The notes: generated from the letters alone by a model not told the origin. DNA of 64,000 nt from Theristus sp. LFF4_11 (GCA_030248135.1 JASANC010004495.1:1-64000), one strand, 5' to 3'; numbered from the stretch's first letter, positions 45,662 through 57,149 are shown. Made by a program: numbers and translations.

Positions 45662-48380
45662 TCAGTTTGGATTTGGATACAGATTCCAGCCATAGCCATT
45701 TTGTTGCGGGTATGGCGGCGCGGACGGTTGCTGCTGGTGCCGCGAGTGTGCCGCAAAATTGCCTGCGAATTTCAGAAACGGTTGGTGTGCGTAGGTTGCA
45801 CTAAAGTGACTGTTTCGTAAATCACCTGATCAGAGGTGAAAATCTGAAAGAATGAATAACAATCGAAACACTCAAGTGGACACAACGTTTAAGAGCAGAC
45901 AATGATTGGTTGAACATGTCAGCGAGAGATCCGCAATCATAAACGAGCCTGCCTGCGCCTGCAAACTCAGCCAACCAGCAAGTTGCATAGTATCACAATC
46001 CTGTTGTTAAACTGGAAAAAAACCAAAGAAAATCATACCATTATCGCGAACACTGTTCTGCATGGCCCGTCTCAACTGTTCCTCCTCCGTCATGCCACCA
46101 GTATAGGCGTAGTAGTAAGACCTGTCATGATTATTGCCATATGCGTGCGCGTCCGTTGGTCGACTCCGATAACCGGACGTTCTTAGCGACTGCGAATGCC
46201 GCGGCCAACCGGATGTGTCTCCAGTGCTGCCGTCGTTTGGGCCAGCTGAAATTGACAGCGCAGACTGGCGCAGTGACGTTGGCCAGAGTGCAACGCAAGT
46301 TGGCACTTCAATTCTTAATCCTCGCGCACAAGGAATTCGCTGATTGGTTACATTGTTTTTCAGAACCCGTCAGCAATATCGATCTTTTGTCGCCTTTTAC
46401 TGAACAAGCTTCATTACACAACCAATGAAAGCATCAGATTCAATCCGACGGTAAATGAATTATTGTCGAAACGCACCATCGCCGTGTCGACGTGTGTCGC
46501 CGACAAACGAGTCCAGCAGCCAGCGCAACGGTCCGTGCACGTAGGCGATGCCAACGAGTATGCCAGAGAGATGGCCGATGAAGGACGCCTGTGGCACCAT
46601 CAATTGAATGAGGCCGAGTTCAGCCCAAGCGGCCCAACGCGACGGCACCGGCAAAACGCCCAGCAGCGAATGCGACCGCTCACGCTCGTAGTGATGCGTG
46701 AGCACTTTCAACGCGAATAATACACCTGGAAATATGCGTGCATCCACTTGTTTGTTCATTCTCTGCTGATTAAGTGACAAAAGATTCAGTAACACATGCG
46801 CTTCATCCGTTGGTTCGTTTTATTTGTTTAAACTTCAGTTTTTGCTGTTTGGATTTGATGGTCAACTGCAGTGTTGTTGGACAGATGAAGAAATTGTAAA
46901 CGCAATCGAACTGCATTTGAACAAACATACTGTACGTTTGTAAGCGATGTCTTGTATGCAAACGAAACGAATTCTACAAAATGTCCATCAACTCCAAATT
47001 AACTTCGGTTTTTCGAAATCGTTGGGGGATGCGGCCGGGGTGTCTCAAATAAAAAAAATGAAAAAAAGACGGACCTGAAAATCCAACAGCGCATTGGTGC
47101 ATCAAGTTGAAGTCCAAATCAAGCCACTCGTCAACGATGACGCTGATCGCCACCGCCAGCAAATTCGTGAGCAATGTGAACACGCAGACAAGAGATGCAA
47201 AATAGACACTGCCGAAACGGCGTTCCAGCCGATAGCCCTGAAACGTTCATATAACCACCGAAACTCAAAATCAGATAAACGCCTCAACAATTTACCTGAT
47301 TTTCAACAGAGCGCATATGTAACACACTAACACACTATCCTCTTTGAAAATCAGGCAACCAATTGGTTGACTAATTCCAAATAAGATGCACGCATTTTTA
47401 TTAGAAGTTCCAATTTGGAACAGTTTTTTTATAAAAAATGAAATTAAATTTATCTAAGTTCTCAATTCAAATTCTGAATAAAACACAGCTGCGTTTGCAC
47501 AAACAAGACTCCAACTTTGCGATGAAAAAAAGAAATTTTACCTTCCACATTAGCGACACCATGTTGAAATACAGATGCATGTCAGAAGCGTGCATGAACG
47601 TTGGTGCCACTAGCCGCCGCCATTCTTGGCCATACCACACACGACTCGCTTGCACGCAGTATTTGCCTGAAAATTGTGCAAAAACCTCAAATATAACTCA
47701 AAAAATCAATACCAGAGAAGTACAAAACATCTTTGGTGACAGACAACGTAATTGTGCTGCACGTACCAAAACTTAAAACCTCTGTTTGATGTGGGGAGGG
47801 ATAGAAAAAAAACCGGTTTTTTTCCGTGCCATCCCCAGTTTATTGATGTAAATTTTTTTTTTAATTTAATATACGCGCGCCGGTTCCGGAAACCCGAAGG
47901 TACCAAACTCCGGCGGAGACGGGCAGCCCCGAGCCCAATTTTACCCTCGGCTCAGGAGGGAATAGACCATTAGATGTTCGTTGGTCACTCTAATTTTCCA
48001 CGAGTATGTCTTGTCCACAGCGTTGTTCGAACCCGGTACCTACAGAACTGTAGGCCGAAGTTCTACCGCTACGCCACGGACGCGACGAACAAATTACAAA
48101 TGCGACAATGGTTTTTGGACTTCTCTTCCCCTCTCCTAAAAATCCACTCTCATCTCAAACCATCTCGTGTCCTCCAGAACAAGTCAAAAAGAGAAACCAC
48201 CTTACGTGTGCCATAATGTGGATCGAGATCTGGGACAAACCCCAAGTAGACTGCTGCCATCGATCCAATTAACGTCAGCGTTATCGGTGGAATTTTCTCG
48301 AAGCCAAACATTGCCATTTGATAAAGCAGCAGCAAAACGCCAAATTCCCGTGCACCACCACGGCCGAATTGTCGTGCCAT
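45662..48380 (-). CDS. RHBDD1: RHBDD1/RHBDL4-like rhomboid protease, 6 exons
   Basis: Exons 5'->3': 48380-48206, 47666-47542, 47237-47075, 46725-46477, 46245-46039, 45762-45662; 339 aa versus about 315 in vertebrates. The intramembrane Ser protease dyad is visible: Ser154 in CAVGFSG and His206 in GHLSGILVG. The loop HLYFNMVSLMWKG-like segment and ERRFGS after it are family signatures. A ubiquitin-interacting motif (TEEEQLRRAMQNSV, about 289-302) near the C-terminus and a Gln/Pro/Tyr tail complete the RHBDD1 layout, which in animals acts in ER-associated degradation (established for the family). The donor between exons 4 and 5 (gtgcgt) was chosen by phase. Intron 1 holds a tRNA-derived SINE. 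The gene runs opposite to its neighbours and ends about 590 bp from the GPCR stop (tail-to-tail). Confidence 0.93.
47875..48088 (-). mobile_element. SINE-2, full copy with tRNA-like head
   Basis: On the minus strand the head contains TGGCGTAGCGGTAGAAC (box A) and GGGTTCGAACA (box B), with GTCCGTG pairing TGTGGAC with G-U pairs. The body includes GGAGTTTGGTACCTTCGGG and an A-rich tail. In RHBDD1 intron 1. Confidence 0.75.
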
Positions 48381-49188
48381 TGAAAATTTTTACTTCTTGT
48401 TATTATCACTCTTCTGCCGCGCTGCGGGTAGGGATTAGGTTAGGGTTGTTGTTAAACAAAAATCAAATTTTTTAGTGATAAAAAAACAAAAATGCCGATT
48501 TTTTTAATTCGAAAAATTTTGGTACTCCTTAATAATATAGGTCCGCTCAAATTTTATCGCAGCGCGCTGATTGATGGCTCAAATGAAAGCCCTCGTTCTG
48601 CTGAGTAATCCTGTGAGAAATTTTCGATTGAGTGAGTCTGTGGTGAGCGTGTACAGTGCACTGAATGACTGTATTTATGTGCCTGATGGATATTTATGAT
48701 GGATACCGTTCACATGATCGCATGAAACAGTCATACGTCTGAAGGTGGTGCCCACGGATTACGGTAGCGGTAGTTTTGGGTCTTGCCACGAAGTTGCTGA
48801 AAACCTCTTTGTTTCTTGTGAATAACAGTCGAAACCTTTTAAAACGCATGCAGCATTTTAACAGAATATGTCAAAAACCGGATTTCAAGGGTTACGGTAA
48901 CTATGCTGTTGGTCTCGACACGATTTTTCAAAAACGTCCTTCAGTGCCAGGAAAAGCTGCTGGAATGATCGATACCGTTTACATGATTACATGTAACAGT
49001 TATTATGTCAAACGTTTGGTCCCACGGGTTACGAACACGTCTGTGATTCGGGCCCGAAACGTGTTCGATTCCATAATTTTCTCTCGCTGATCTACATGCT
49101 ATTTTGTGCTGTTCCAGGTTCACCGTCTGTAGAATTTCGACAAAAGACTGTTGCTGGCTTCAATTTCGATCATTTTCACAACGACATA
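48381..49188. other. intergenic with a solo hAT-MITE end and a diverged repeat
   Basis: TTAGGGTTGTTGTTAAACAA at about 48437 matches the left end of the 50735 hAT MITE, without a partner end. GATACCGTTCACATGAT (48701) and GATACCGTTTACATGAT (48970) mark a 270-bp-spaced diverged duplication. Confidence 0.5.
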
Positions 49189-49314
49189 ATGGGACGTTCG
49201 CACAAACACGCTGGCTCGAATGATAAACGACGTTTTGCAACCGCTAAGCGACAACGGGTTGAAACTCCACAAGACGACGACAATGACAGTTGTATCACCG
49301 ATGAAGAACAGGTG
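49189..49314 (+). CDS. candidate first exon of an unknown acidic protein
   Basis: An ATG at 49189 opens 42 codons with a coding-like look: a basic start (MGRSHKHAGSNDKRRFATAK) and an acidic end (TPQDDDNDSCITDEEQ), then a donor CAG|gtgtgt. Just downstream the 8-kb transposon block begins. A phase-0 acceptor far away (ttttttctaatag before 57372) would add 16 acidic residues ending in a stop at 57420-57422, immediately upstream of RPS4. That join is a guess. It could equally be a chance ORF. No family recognised. Confidence 0.3.
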
Positions 49315-49584
49315 TGTTGATCGGTAAATTGTTACTGTTTTTCTGTTTTGTTTTTTATTGTCTGTGCTTTGTTTAAACCAAGGACAACTTTATCCAGCTG
49401 TTGCATGGTTCCTTTCTTCAATTGGGGGGGGGGGCGACCGGGTCGACAGGGGTTGCCGACTTAGCTACAGCAAACAGGAATTTTTGAACACAGTCAAATT
49501 TTGGTAATTTTCTAAAGAGGAACAACTAAGAACGGTTCAATATTCAAGTACACGTCGAAAATTGTCCTGTTTTACTGTTGAAAA

Positions 49585-50155
49585 CAGTACCGTGGGCGGG
49601 GGGGGGTGGGGGGGTACACCCCCCCCGAGCACCCGAGACCGGCGGGTGGGGGGGGGGGTGGGGGGGCACCGTGCCACCCCCCCTAAACCCGGGCACCCCC
49701 CATCGGACCCCCCCCCCCGCGAAAATTTGGCCGACACCCCCCCCCCCCCCACCCCCCACGAAATTTTTTGGGGGGGGGACCCCCCCCCCCCCCAAAAAAA
49801 TTTTCTGCACACCCTAATTTTTTTTCGAAAATCATGATTTTTTGTCTATAAAGTCTATAATATAAGCTGAATATATGATAACTTGACCATCTTCATTGTA
49901 ATTTCAAAGATTTTGCAGCTAAATTTAGCGTTTTTCCTTTAAAATTTAAGCGAAAAAATTTCATGGGGGGGGGTGGGGGGGTGGACCCCCCCCACAGAAA
50001 ATTTTGAAAAAATGCCCCCCCCCCCCATGGGACCCCCCTGGGGGGGGTTCCCCGTTACCATAGGTTGGACCCCCCCTCACTTTTTGGTCGGCACCCCCCC
50101 CCCCCCACGGTACCATACCCCCCCCCTCGAAAATTTTTTTGGGCCCACGGTACTG
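49585..50155. mobile_element. C/G-rich hAT-like element, family CAGTACCG, copy 1 (571 bp)
   Basis: 12-bp perfect terminal inverted repeats CAGTACCGTGGG. 8-bp target duplication GTTGAAAA on both sides; the uninterrupted X copy near 53970 has it once. The arms are poly-G/poly-C, the centre AT-rich and unique (TATAAGCTGAATATATGA). 8-bp duplication and CAG tip point to the hAT superfamily. Confidence 0.88.
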
Positions 50156-50734
50156 GTTGAAAATGCAATTTTCCCTCTATGAAATGGACATAATTTCAAT
50201 AAAACACGATTTTCGCTCTTATAGTTTTCCGGATCGTTCTGAAAATAGTCTAGATGAACTCAGCTCGACGAGACGCTTCGAACAAACCTAACTTGTAAAA
50301 AAAATTAAAAAATTTTTTTTTTTTTAATTTAAAAAAAATCCGGATTTTTTTTTCCCCTAACCCTAGGTACACCCCCCCAGAGCACCAGAGACCGTCGGGT
50401 GGGGGGGGGGGTGGGGGGGCACCGTGCCACCCCCCCTAAAACCGGGCACCCCCCCCCCCCCCCCATCGGACCCCCCCCCTCGAAAATTTGGCCGACACCC
50501 CCCCCACACCCCCCATGAAAATTTGTCTGGCGGAGACCCCCCCCCAAAATTTTCCGTACACCCTAAAATTTTTTTCGAAAACCATGATTTTTTGTTTATA
50601 AAGTCCATAATATAAGCTGAATATATGATAACTTGACCATCTTCATTGTAATTTCAACGATTTTGCAGCAAAATTTAGCGTTTTTCTTTCAAAATTTAAG
50701 CGAAAAATTATCATGGGGGGGTGGGGGGTGGACC

Positions 50735-51455
50735 TAGGGTTGTTAAACAAAAATGAAATTTTTTTTTTAAGAAAAAGTGATTAAAAAAAAACAAAAAATG
50801 CCGATTTAAATAAAAAAAATTCGAAAAATTTTCTTCTAATATGCTCTGAAAACCTCAATTTTGGCACAATTTTTCGAAAGTTCAACAAAAATTTTCTTTG
50901 ATTATACCTCGTAAAACCTTTAGCAGTCGATTTTGGGCCGTTTTACCGACTGATTTTAGGCTTCGACAACATCTGCGATGAAGTTTTTGAGCGTCCCAAA
51001 GCTTAGCCTACCATTTCCGATGCAGATAAGGTGACGATTCGCCTCGCAGAGCGTCCGATTGTGCTCGCTGCTCCGTTTGCAAGCGCTACGTTGTCTGGTT
51101 GCTGCTTCGTGTCGTGTCGTCGCGACACCATCAGAAGAATTGATCGAATTTCAAGGCGGTATGTTTGTCTTCACTTTAGCATTAGCTTAGCTGGGGACAA
51201 TTAGTGACGTTTTGGAGGTCAAAACACAAGAAGAGGCATGGTGACGGTTTGGAAAAGGGGTAATTGAGGTCACCAAAACAAAATCTGCAAAGTTCCGCCA
51301 TACGGGAGTCATTCGGGAGGCGCTTGCATATCATATGTGGTTCTTCGGACTCCCTGATTGATTTAGCACAACTTTGATTTTTGAAATTTAAAAAAAAAAA
51401 AAATTTTTTAAAACAAAAACAAAAATGACGATTTTTGTTTTTTTTAACAACCCTA
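50735..51455 (+). mobile_element. hAT MITE, family TAGGGTTGTTAAA, copy 1 (721 bp)
   Basis: Tips TAGGGTTG/CAACCCTA with an 8-bp target duplication GGTGGACC. The same site occurs once, unoccupied, in copy 1 of the CAGTACCG family (about 49980). Interior unique, no transposase ORF. Confidence 0.92.
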
Positions 51456-51507
51456 GGTGGACCCCCCCCACAGAAAATTTTGAAAATATGCACCCCCCCC
51501 ATGGGAC

Positions 51508-53424
51508 CAGTACCGAAGACGAGGGGGGTGGGGGGGTACACCCCCCCAGAGCACCCGAGACCTCCGCGTGGGGGGGTGGGGGGGTCACGCGACACCCACC
51601 CCCCAAAACCTGACACTGGACCATCCACACCCCCCCCTCGAAATTTGCTGGACACCCCACCCACCCCCCCTACATGGACCTAAGTAACAGTGACACTGAC
51701 ACCCCCCAAAAATTTTCTCGGACCACCCAAAAATCATGAATTTTTGCTCAAAAATCATGACTTTTTGTCCTTAAAGTCCATAATATAAGCTAAATATATG
51801 GTAACTTGACATTCTTCATTGTAATTTCAAAGATTTTGGGCCCTTGACAAAACTACGGACCGTATACGGAGGTTATACGGCGCACGCTTAACAAAACTAC
51901 GGACCGTATACGGAGGTGCGCGCAGCGAAAAATGGCGCCAATTTTACATTCTCAGCACACGCTGCCTGCGCGTGCTTAACAAAACTACGGACATTATACG
52001 GAGGTTTTCAAAAACGATTGGAAATGTTCAGATATGGTTGGGAATCGATTATACAATCAATCCTGAACAATTTTGGGCGCCAAATTCAAATTTTTTCTTT
52101 TAGGCGGGAATTCAAAAAACACTCAAAACAGTTGAAAAACAATGGGAAATGATCAAAGTTTGTTGAATATGAATCAAAACAATCAATCTAAGCAATTTGG
52201 TCGCCAATTTTTTGAATGGCGGGAAATTTAAAATTCAAATTTCTAAAAGATAAAAGACGACTGAAAATAACTTTGTTTGTTGAACATCGAAAAAATTGGT
52301 TAATGTGCTGACTGCCTGAACAAAGACTGCGGTACCATTATTTTTATTCGGTCTCGACACGATCTTCATGAAAATGCTTCTAATCGTCGGTAGCATGTAC
52401 CAAAATATTTTCAAAAGCCATGCAGTATGATGAACAGAATGTTGAAATTACGACAGTGTTGCTGAAAACAATCACCTATATGCGTGCAGTCGCAGTGCCA
52501 CAGGTTTTGTTAAGTCCGTTAAATGTCCGTAGTTTTGTTAATTGTGCTCCGTAAAACCTCCGTAAAATGTCCCTACTTTTGTGTCAAGGACCAAAGTGAA
52601 AATGATCAATTTAGTTTTTGAATTTTTTCTTTCCTGTGTTATACTGGATATGAAGGAGGAGTACCGGAACTGCAGATGCAGCTCGCCACTTTTAACAATG
52701 ATGCTTGACAAGAAACAATGATTTGTCTAAATTGGAGAAACTTTGCATTCTAGTGCCTAGAGGTGGGGAGGGTGGGACGGTATTCTCAAAAAGCCTATCT
52801 TAAATTTCCCGCCATTCAAAAAATTGCTTAGATTGATTGTTTTGATTCATATTCAACAAACTTTGATCATTTCCCATTGTTTTTCAACTGTTTTGAGTGT
52901 TTTTTGAATTTCCGCCTAAAAAAATTTGAATTTGGCGCCCAAAATTGTTCAGGATTGATTGTATAATCGATTCCCAACCATATCTGAACATTTCCAATCG
53001 TTTTTGAAAACCTCCGTATAATGTCCGTAGTTTTGTTAAGCACGCGCAGGCAGCGTGTGCTGAGAATGTAAAATTGGCGCCATTTTTCGCTGCGCGCACC
53101 TCCGTATACGGTCCGTAGTTTTGTTAAGCGTGCGCCGTATAACCTCCGTATACGGTCCGTAGTTTTGTCAAGGGCCAAGATTTTGCAGCAAAATTTAGCG
53201 TTTTTCCTTCAAAATTTAAGCGAAAAAATCTCATGGGTGGGGTGGGGGGTGTGCACCCCCCCCAGAAATTTTTCTACAATCGTGCACCCCCCCCCCCCAT
53301 GGCCCACGCCTGGGGGGGGTGTCACTGTACCATGACTGACACCCCCCCACTGAAAAATTTTCGGCACCCCCCCCACGTGACGACACCCCCCCCCCTCGAA
53401 AATTTGCTTTCGCCTTCGGTACTG
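51508..53424. mobile_element. C/G-rich hAT-like element, copy 3
   Basis: Tips CAGTACCGAAG and its complement; 8-bp duplication CATGGGAC on both sides (51500-51507, 53425-53432). Without the nested MULE and its duplication it is 570 bp, almost exactly the length of copy 1. Confidence 0.9.
51839..53176. mobile_element. Mutator-like (MULE) non-autonomous element (1338 bp)
   Basis: About 390-bp terminal inverted repeats beginning GGCCCTTGACAAAACTACGG, with internal repeats of ACAAAACTACGGACCGTATA. 9-bp target duplication AAGATTTTG at 51830-51838 and 53177-53185; the empty site is present at about 49905 in copy 1. Long arms and 9-bp duplication are Mutator hallmarks. No transposase. Confidence 0.92.
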
Positions 53425-53551
53425 CATGGGACCCCCATGGGGGGGGGGTCCCACGTTACCATAGGTTGGACCCCCCCCCCGCACTTTTTGGTCGGCACCC
53501 CCCCCCACGGCACCATACCCCCCCCTTCGAAAATTGTTTTGGGCCCACGGT

Positions 53552-53770
53552 GGGGGTGAGGGGGTGTCTAGCAAATTGCGAGGGGGGGGGGGTGTGGATG
53601 GTCCAGTGTCAGGTTTTGGGGGGTGGGTATCGCGTGACCCCCCCCCCCCCCCCCCCCCTCGTCTTCGGTACTGTCCTACAGTAGCGAAAGTGCGGGGGGG
53701 GGTGGGGGGTCCACCCCCCCCCCTCAGCCGAAAATCCTGCCCGTGCACGGGCAGATACCCGTGTATAGGG
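53552..53770. mobile_element. reversed fragment(s) of C/G-rich elements
   Basis: 53552-53672 is the reverse complement of the start of copy 3 ending TTCGGTACTG. It is followed by CAGTAGCGAAAGTGCGGGG, the tip of a sister family whose other tip (CGCTTTCGCTACTG) is at about 57262-57275. Confidence 0.6.
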
Positions 53771-54923
53771 TTAGGGGAAAAAAATCCGGATTTTTTTTTA
53801 AATTAAAAAAAAATTAAAAAAAAAATTTTTTTTTACAAGTTAGGTTTGTTCGAAGCGTCTCGTCGAGCTGAGTTCATCTAGACTATTTTCAGAACGATCC
53901 GGAAAACTATAAGAGCGAAAATCGTGTTTTATTGAAATTATGTCCATTTCATAGAGGGAAAGTTGCATTTTCAACAGTAAAACAGGACAATTTTCGACGT
54001 GTACTTGAATATTGAACCGTTCTTAGTTGTTCCTCTTTAGAAAATTACCAAAATTTGACTGTGTTCAAAAATTCCTGTTTGCTGTAGCTAAGTCGGCAAC
54101 CCCTGTCGACCCGGTCGCCCCCCCCCCCAAGACACTAACTTTCAGGTTCAACCAGCTATGCTATCTGCCACATGGCGAGAGCCCACTCTTCAAATCATCG
54201 TATCGAAAACACGTACCATGATTTCGCGATCACGTTGCGGGCAACTGACAGACGCAAGTTTAACACGTTAGTTTAGCTCAGCACGCAAGTTTTAACATGT
54301 GGCCATGTTATCGGGTATCTGAAAAACGGTCGTGTGATGTGGTATTAACCAACATCCCCGCTCCAATTGTTTAACAATATATCGCACAACTCCATTGTAG
54401 ACCTATAACGTACGCCAATCAACAAGATATCATGTTCATCTCATGGCCTACCGACTGAAAAAACATGTTCTAAGTTGCAAGAAAACGATTTCTGAAACGA
54501 TATTTCAATTCAGTTAAGTCATTTCAACGCTAAAAATTGACTCTAGAAGTCATCCAAATCGAAAAACATGGAGTACGTCGGTCAAAATGACCAAATAATG
54601 ACATGTACCTAAGCACACAAAGAAGTTGGGAAGAAAATTTGGTTTGAACTTTCAAAAAATTATGCCATAAATCGAATTTTCAGAGCAAAGTAGAAGAAAA
54701 ATTTTTCAAATTTTTTTTTTAAGTTTGAAAAAAAAATTCCAAATTTAAAAAAAAACGAAAAAAAAATAAATAAAAAATTTTTTTTTCAAAGCCCCTAACC
54801 CTACCCGTGTACCCCCCCCCCTCCCCCCCTTTACCTCGACTCGACACGGGTACTAGACCCCCCCCATAGTTGTTCTTGGGGGGGCCGGCCCGCCGCCCCC
54901 CCCCCCAAAAAATTTTCGAATCT

Positions 54924-55380
54924 ATCTCTATCAAACAGGTTTTTTCGGCTCAGCTATTATCTATCTAAAAAATTTTCTCAGCCAGCTATCTATCTAAAAA
55001 TTTTTGTCTTCGAGGACATAAAATGAGTCAATTTTTGAGCAAAATTGACCATTTTTGCTCGTAATTCTTGAAAATTTCGCTAATTTTAGGTAAAATACGC
55101 GCTTATACTTGATTTTTAGTGTATTTTTAGCATTATTTTGCTGTTTTTATAGCTTTTTATTGTTTTAGCTATCTATCTATCAAATTTCAAAATTTTGACC
55201 GCCCCCCCCCCCCAAAGTCACATGGCCCCCCCGCGGCCGCGGCCCCCCCAAAATTTTCCAGCTATCTATCTGTCTAGAAAATTTGCTCCAGCTATCTATA
55301 TCGGCCCCCCCAACCCCTCGGCTCTGGAACAACTATGGACTCCCCCCCACCCCCCTCCGCGAGAAAACACGGGATCGCAC
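54924..55380 (+). repeat. Z repeat, copy 1 (direct duplicate)
   Basis: 457 bp nearly identical to 56180-56631, with CTATCTATC tetranucleotide clusters and C-rich tracts. The second hAT MITE lies right after it. Confidence 0.85.
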
Positions 55381-56114
55381 TAGGGTTGTTAAAAAAAACA
55401 AAAATCGTCATTTTTGTTTTTTTTTTAAAAAAAAAATTTTTTTTTTAAAAAAAAATTTCAAAAATCAAAGTTGTGCTAAATCAATCAGGGAGTCCGAAGA
55501 ACCACATATGATATGCAAGCGCCTCCCGAATGACTCCCGTATGGCGGAACTTTGCAGATTTTGTTTTGGTGACCTCAATTACCCCTTTTCCAAACCGTCA
55601 CCATGCCTCTTCTTGTGTTTTGACCTCCAAAACGTCACTAATTGTCCCCAGCTAAGCTAATGCTAAAGTGAAGACAAACATACCGCCTTGAAATTCGATC
55701 AATTCTTCTGATGGTGTCGCGACGACACGACACGAAGCAGCAACCAGACAACGTAGCGCTTGCAAACGGAGCAGCGAGCACAATCGGACGCTCTGCGAGG
55801 CGAATCGTCACCTTATCTGCATCGGAAATGGTAGGCTAAGCTTTGGGACGCTCAAAAACTTCATCGCAGATGTTGTCGAAGCCTAAAATCAGTCGGTAAA
55901 ACGGCCCAAAATCGACTGCTAAAGGTTTTACGAGGTATAATCAAAGAAAATTTTTGTTGAACTTTCGAAAAATTGTGCCAAAATTGAGGTTTTCAGAGCA
56001 TATTAGAGGAAAATTTTTCGAATTTTTTTTTTAAAAAAAAAAATCGGCATTTTTGTTTTTTTTTAATCACTTTTTTTTAAAAAAAAAGATTTTGATTTTT
56101 GTTTTACAACCCTA
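55381..56114 (-). mobile_element. hAT MITE, family TAGGGTTGTTAAA, copy 2 (734 bp, inverted)
   Basis: Inverted relative to 50735. 8-bp target duplication GATCGCAC on both sides; the Z copy at 56624-56631 carries that site once, unoccupied. Confidence 0.92.
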
Positions 56115-56179
56115 GATCGCACCCCCCCCACGGTACCATACCCCCCCCCTCGAAATTTTTTTTTGGGCCCACGGTACTG

Positions 56180-56631
56180 ATCTCTATCAAACAGGTTTTT
56201 TCGGCTCAGCTATTATCTATCTAAAAAAAATTCTCAGCCAGCTATCTATCTAAAAATTTTTGTCTTCGAGGACATAAAATGAGTCAATTTTTGAGCAAAA
56301 TTGACCATTTTTGCTCGTAATTCTTGAAAATTTCGCTAATTTTAGGTAAAATACGCGCTTATACTTGATGTTTAGTGTATTTTTAGCATTATTTTGCTGT
56401 TTTTATAGCTTTTTATTGTTTCAGCTATCTATCTATCAAATTTCAAAATTTTGACCGGCTCCCACCCAAAGTCACATGGCCCCCCCGCGGCCCCCCCCAA
56501 AATTTTCCAGCTATCTATCTGTCTGGAAAATTTGCTCCAGCTATCTATATCGGCCCCCCCCCCAACCCCTCGGCTCTGGAACAACTATGGACTCCCCCCA
56601 CCCCCCTCCGCGAGAAAACACGGGATCGCAC
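56180..56631 (+). repeat. Z repeat, copy 2 (direct duplicate)
   Basis: Matches 54924-55380. The two flank a CAGTACCG-type tail (…GGGCCCACGGTACTG ending 56179). Confidence 0.85.
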
Positions 56632-56904
56632 CCCCCCCCCCCCCCCACGGTGGTCAATCTCATCTCAATTTTTTCCAAAAATACCGTAATTTTTGCATTT
56701 TTCTTGACGTTTGTGTCTGTCCCTGCATAGATTTTGTTGTTTCTGACCAAACAAGCAGCTTGTTTGCACAAAATATTCTGTATTTTACAAGAATTTCTGT
56801 GTTTTTCTAAGGCAAAAATTTGGTATTTACCCGTGCGAATGGGTTGGCACGTTTTATGATATTACGCTCCAGTTAACTCACGCTCCAACATTGGATGTTC
56901 TCGG

Positions 56905-57000
56905 ACATTGCTAAAACGGACCTAAACCTAAAAGCCAAACCGAAGCCTAATCTTAAACAAAACCTGTTCCTAACCTAATCCTAACCTAAGCCAAGCCTTT
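56905..57000. repeat. degenerate CCTAAN repeats
   Basis: About a dozen imperfect CCTAAA/CCTAAC/GCCTAA hexamers, like the complement of TTAGGN telomere units, next to the transposon block. Confidence 0.5.
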
Positions 57001-57149
57001 TTAAGGAAGCAGGAATAAAAATAACTGCGTTTTGAACGAGTTTTTGTTGAGTGCGGAGCGTGTGCAGGCGCGCCAGTGGATCATGAGCAATGAGCAATGC
57101 GGATGCGGGGCAGGTGCATATCATAATGAAGCGTTGCGGTGCGAATGCG

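Larger units (their letters stand above)
50367..53551. mobile_element. C/G-rich hAT-like element, copy 2 (host of nested insertions)
   Basis: Sequence collinear with copy 1 (GAGCACC..., centre, ...TAGGTTGGACCC, GGGCCCACGGT) but split by a hAT MITE (50735-51455) and by copy 3 (51508-53424). Its outer tips are lost. Confidence 0.7.
49421..54130. repeat. 4.7-kb inverted repeat with X arms
   Basis: A 360-bp sequence X (from CGACCGGGTCGACAGGGG to TAGGGTTAGGGG) lies at the left (49421-50366, interrupted) and, uninterrupted and reversed, at 53768-54130. The centre is filled with nested transposons. The right arm serves as the empty site for the insertion in the left arm. Confidence 0.88.

Noticed and set aside
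49537..53806. Gly/Pro-rich ORFs in the C/G-rich block
   Set aside because: Translations of poly-G and poly-C in transposons, open only because such runs lack stops.
56905..57000. True telomere
   Set aside because: Units are too degenerate and lie between genes, so at most an interstitial remnant.
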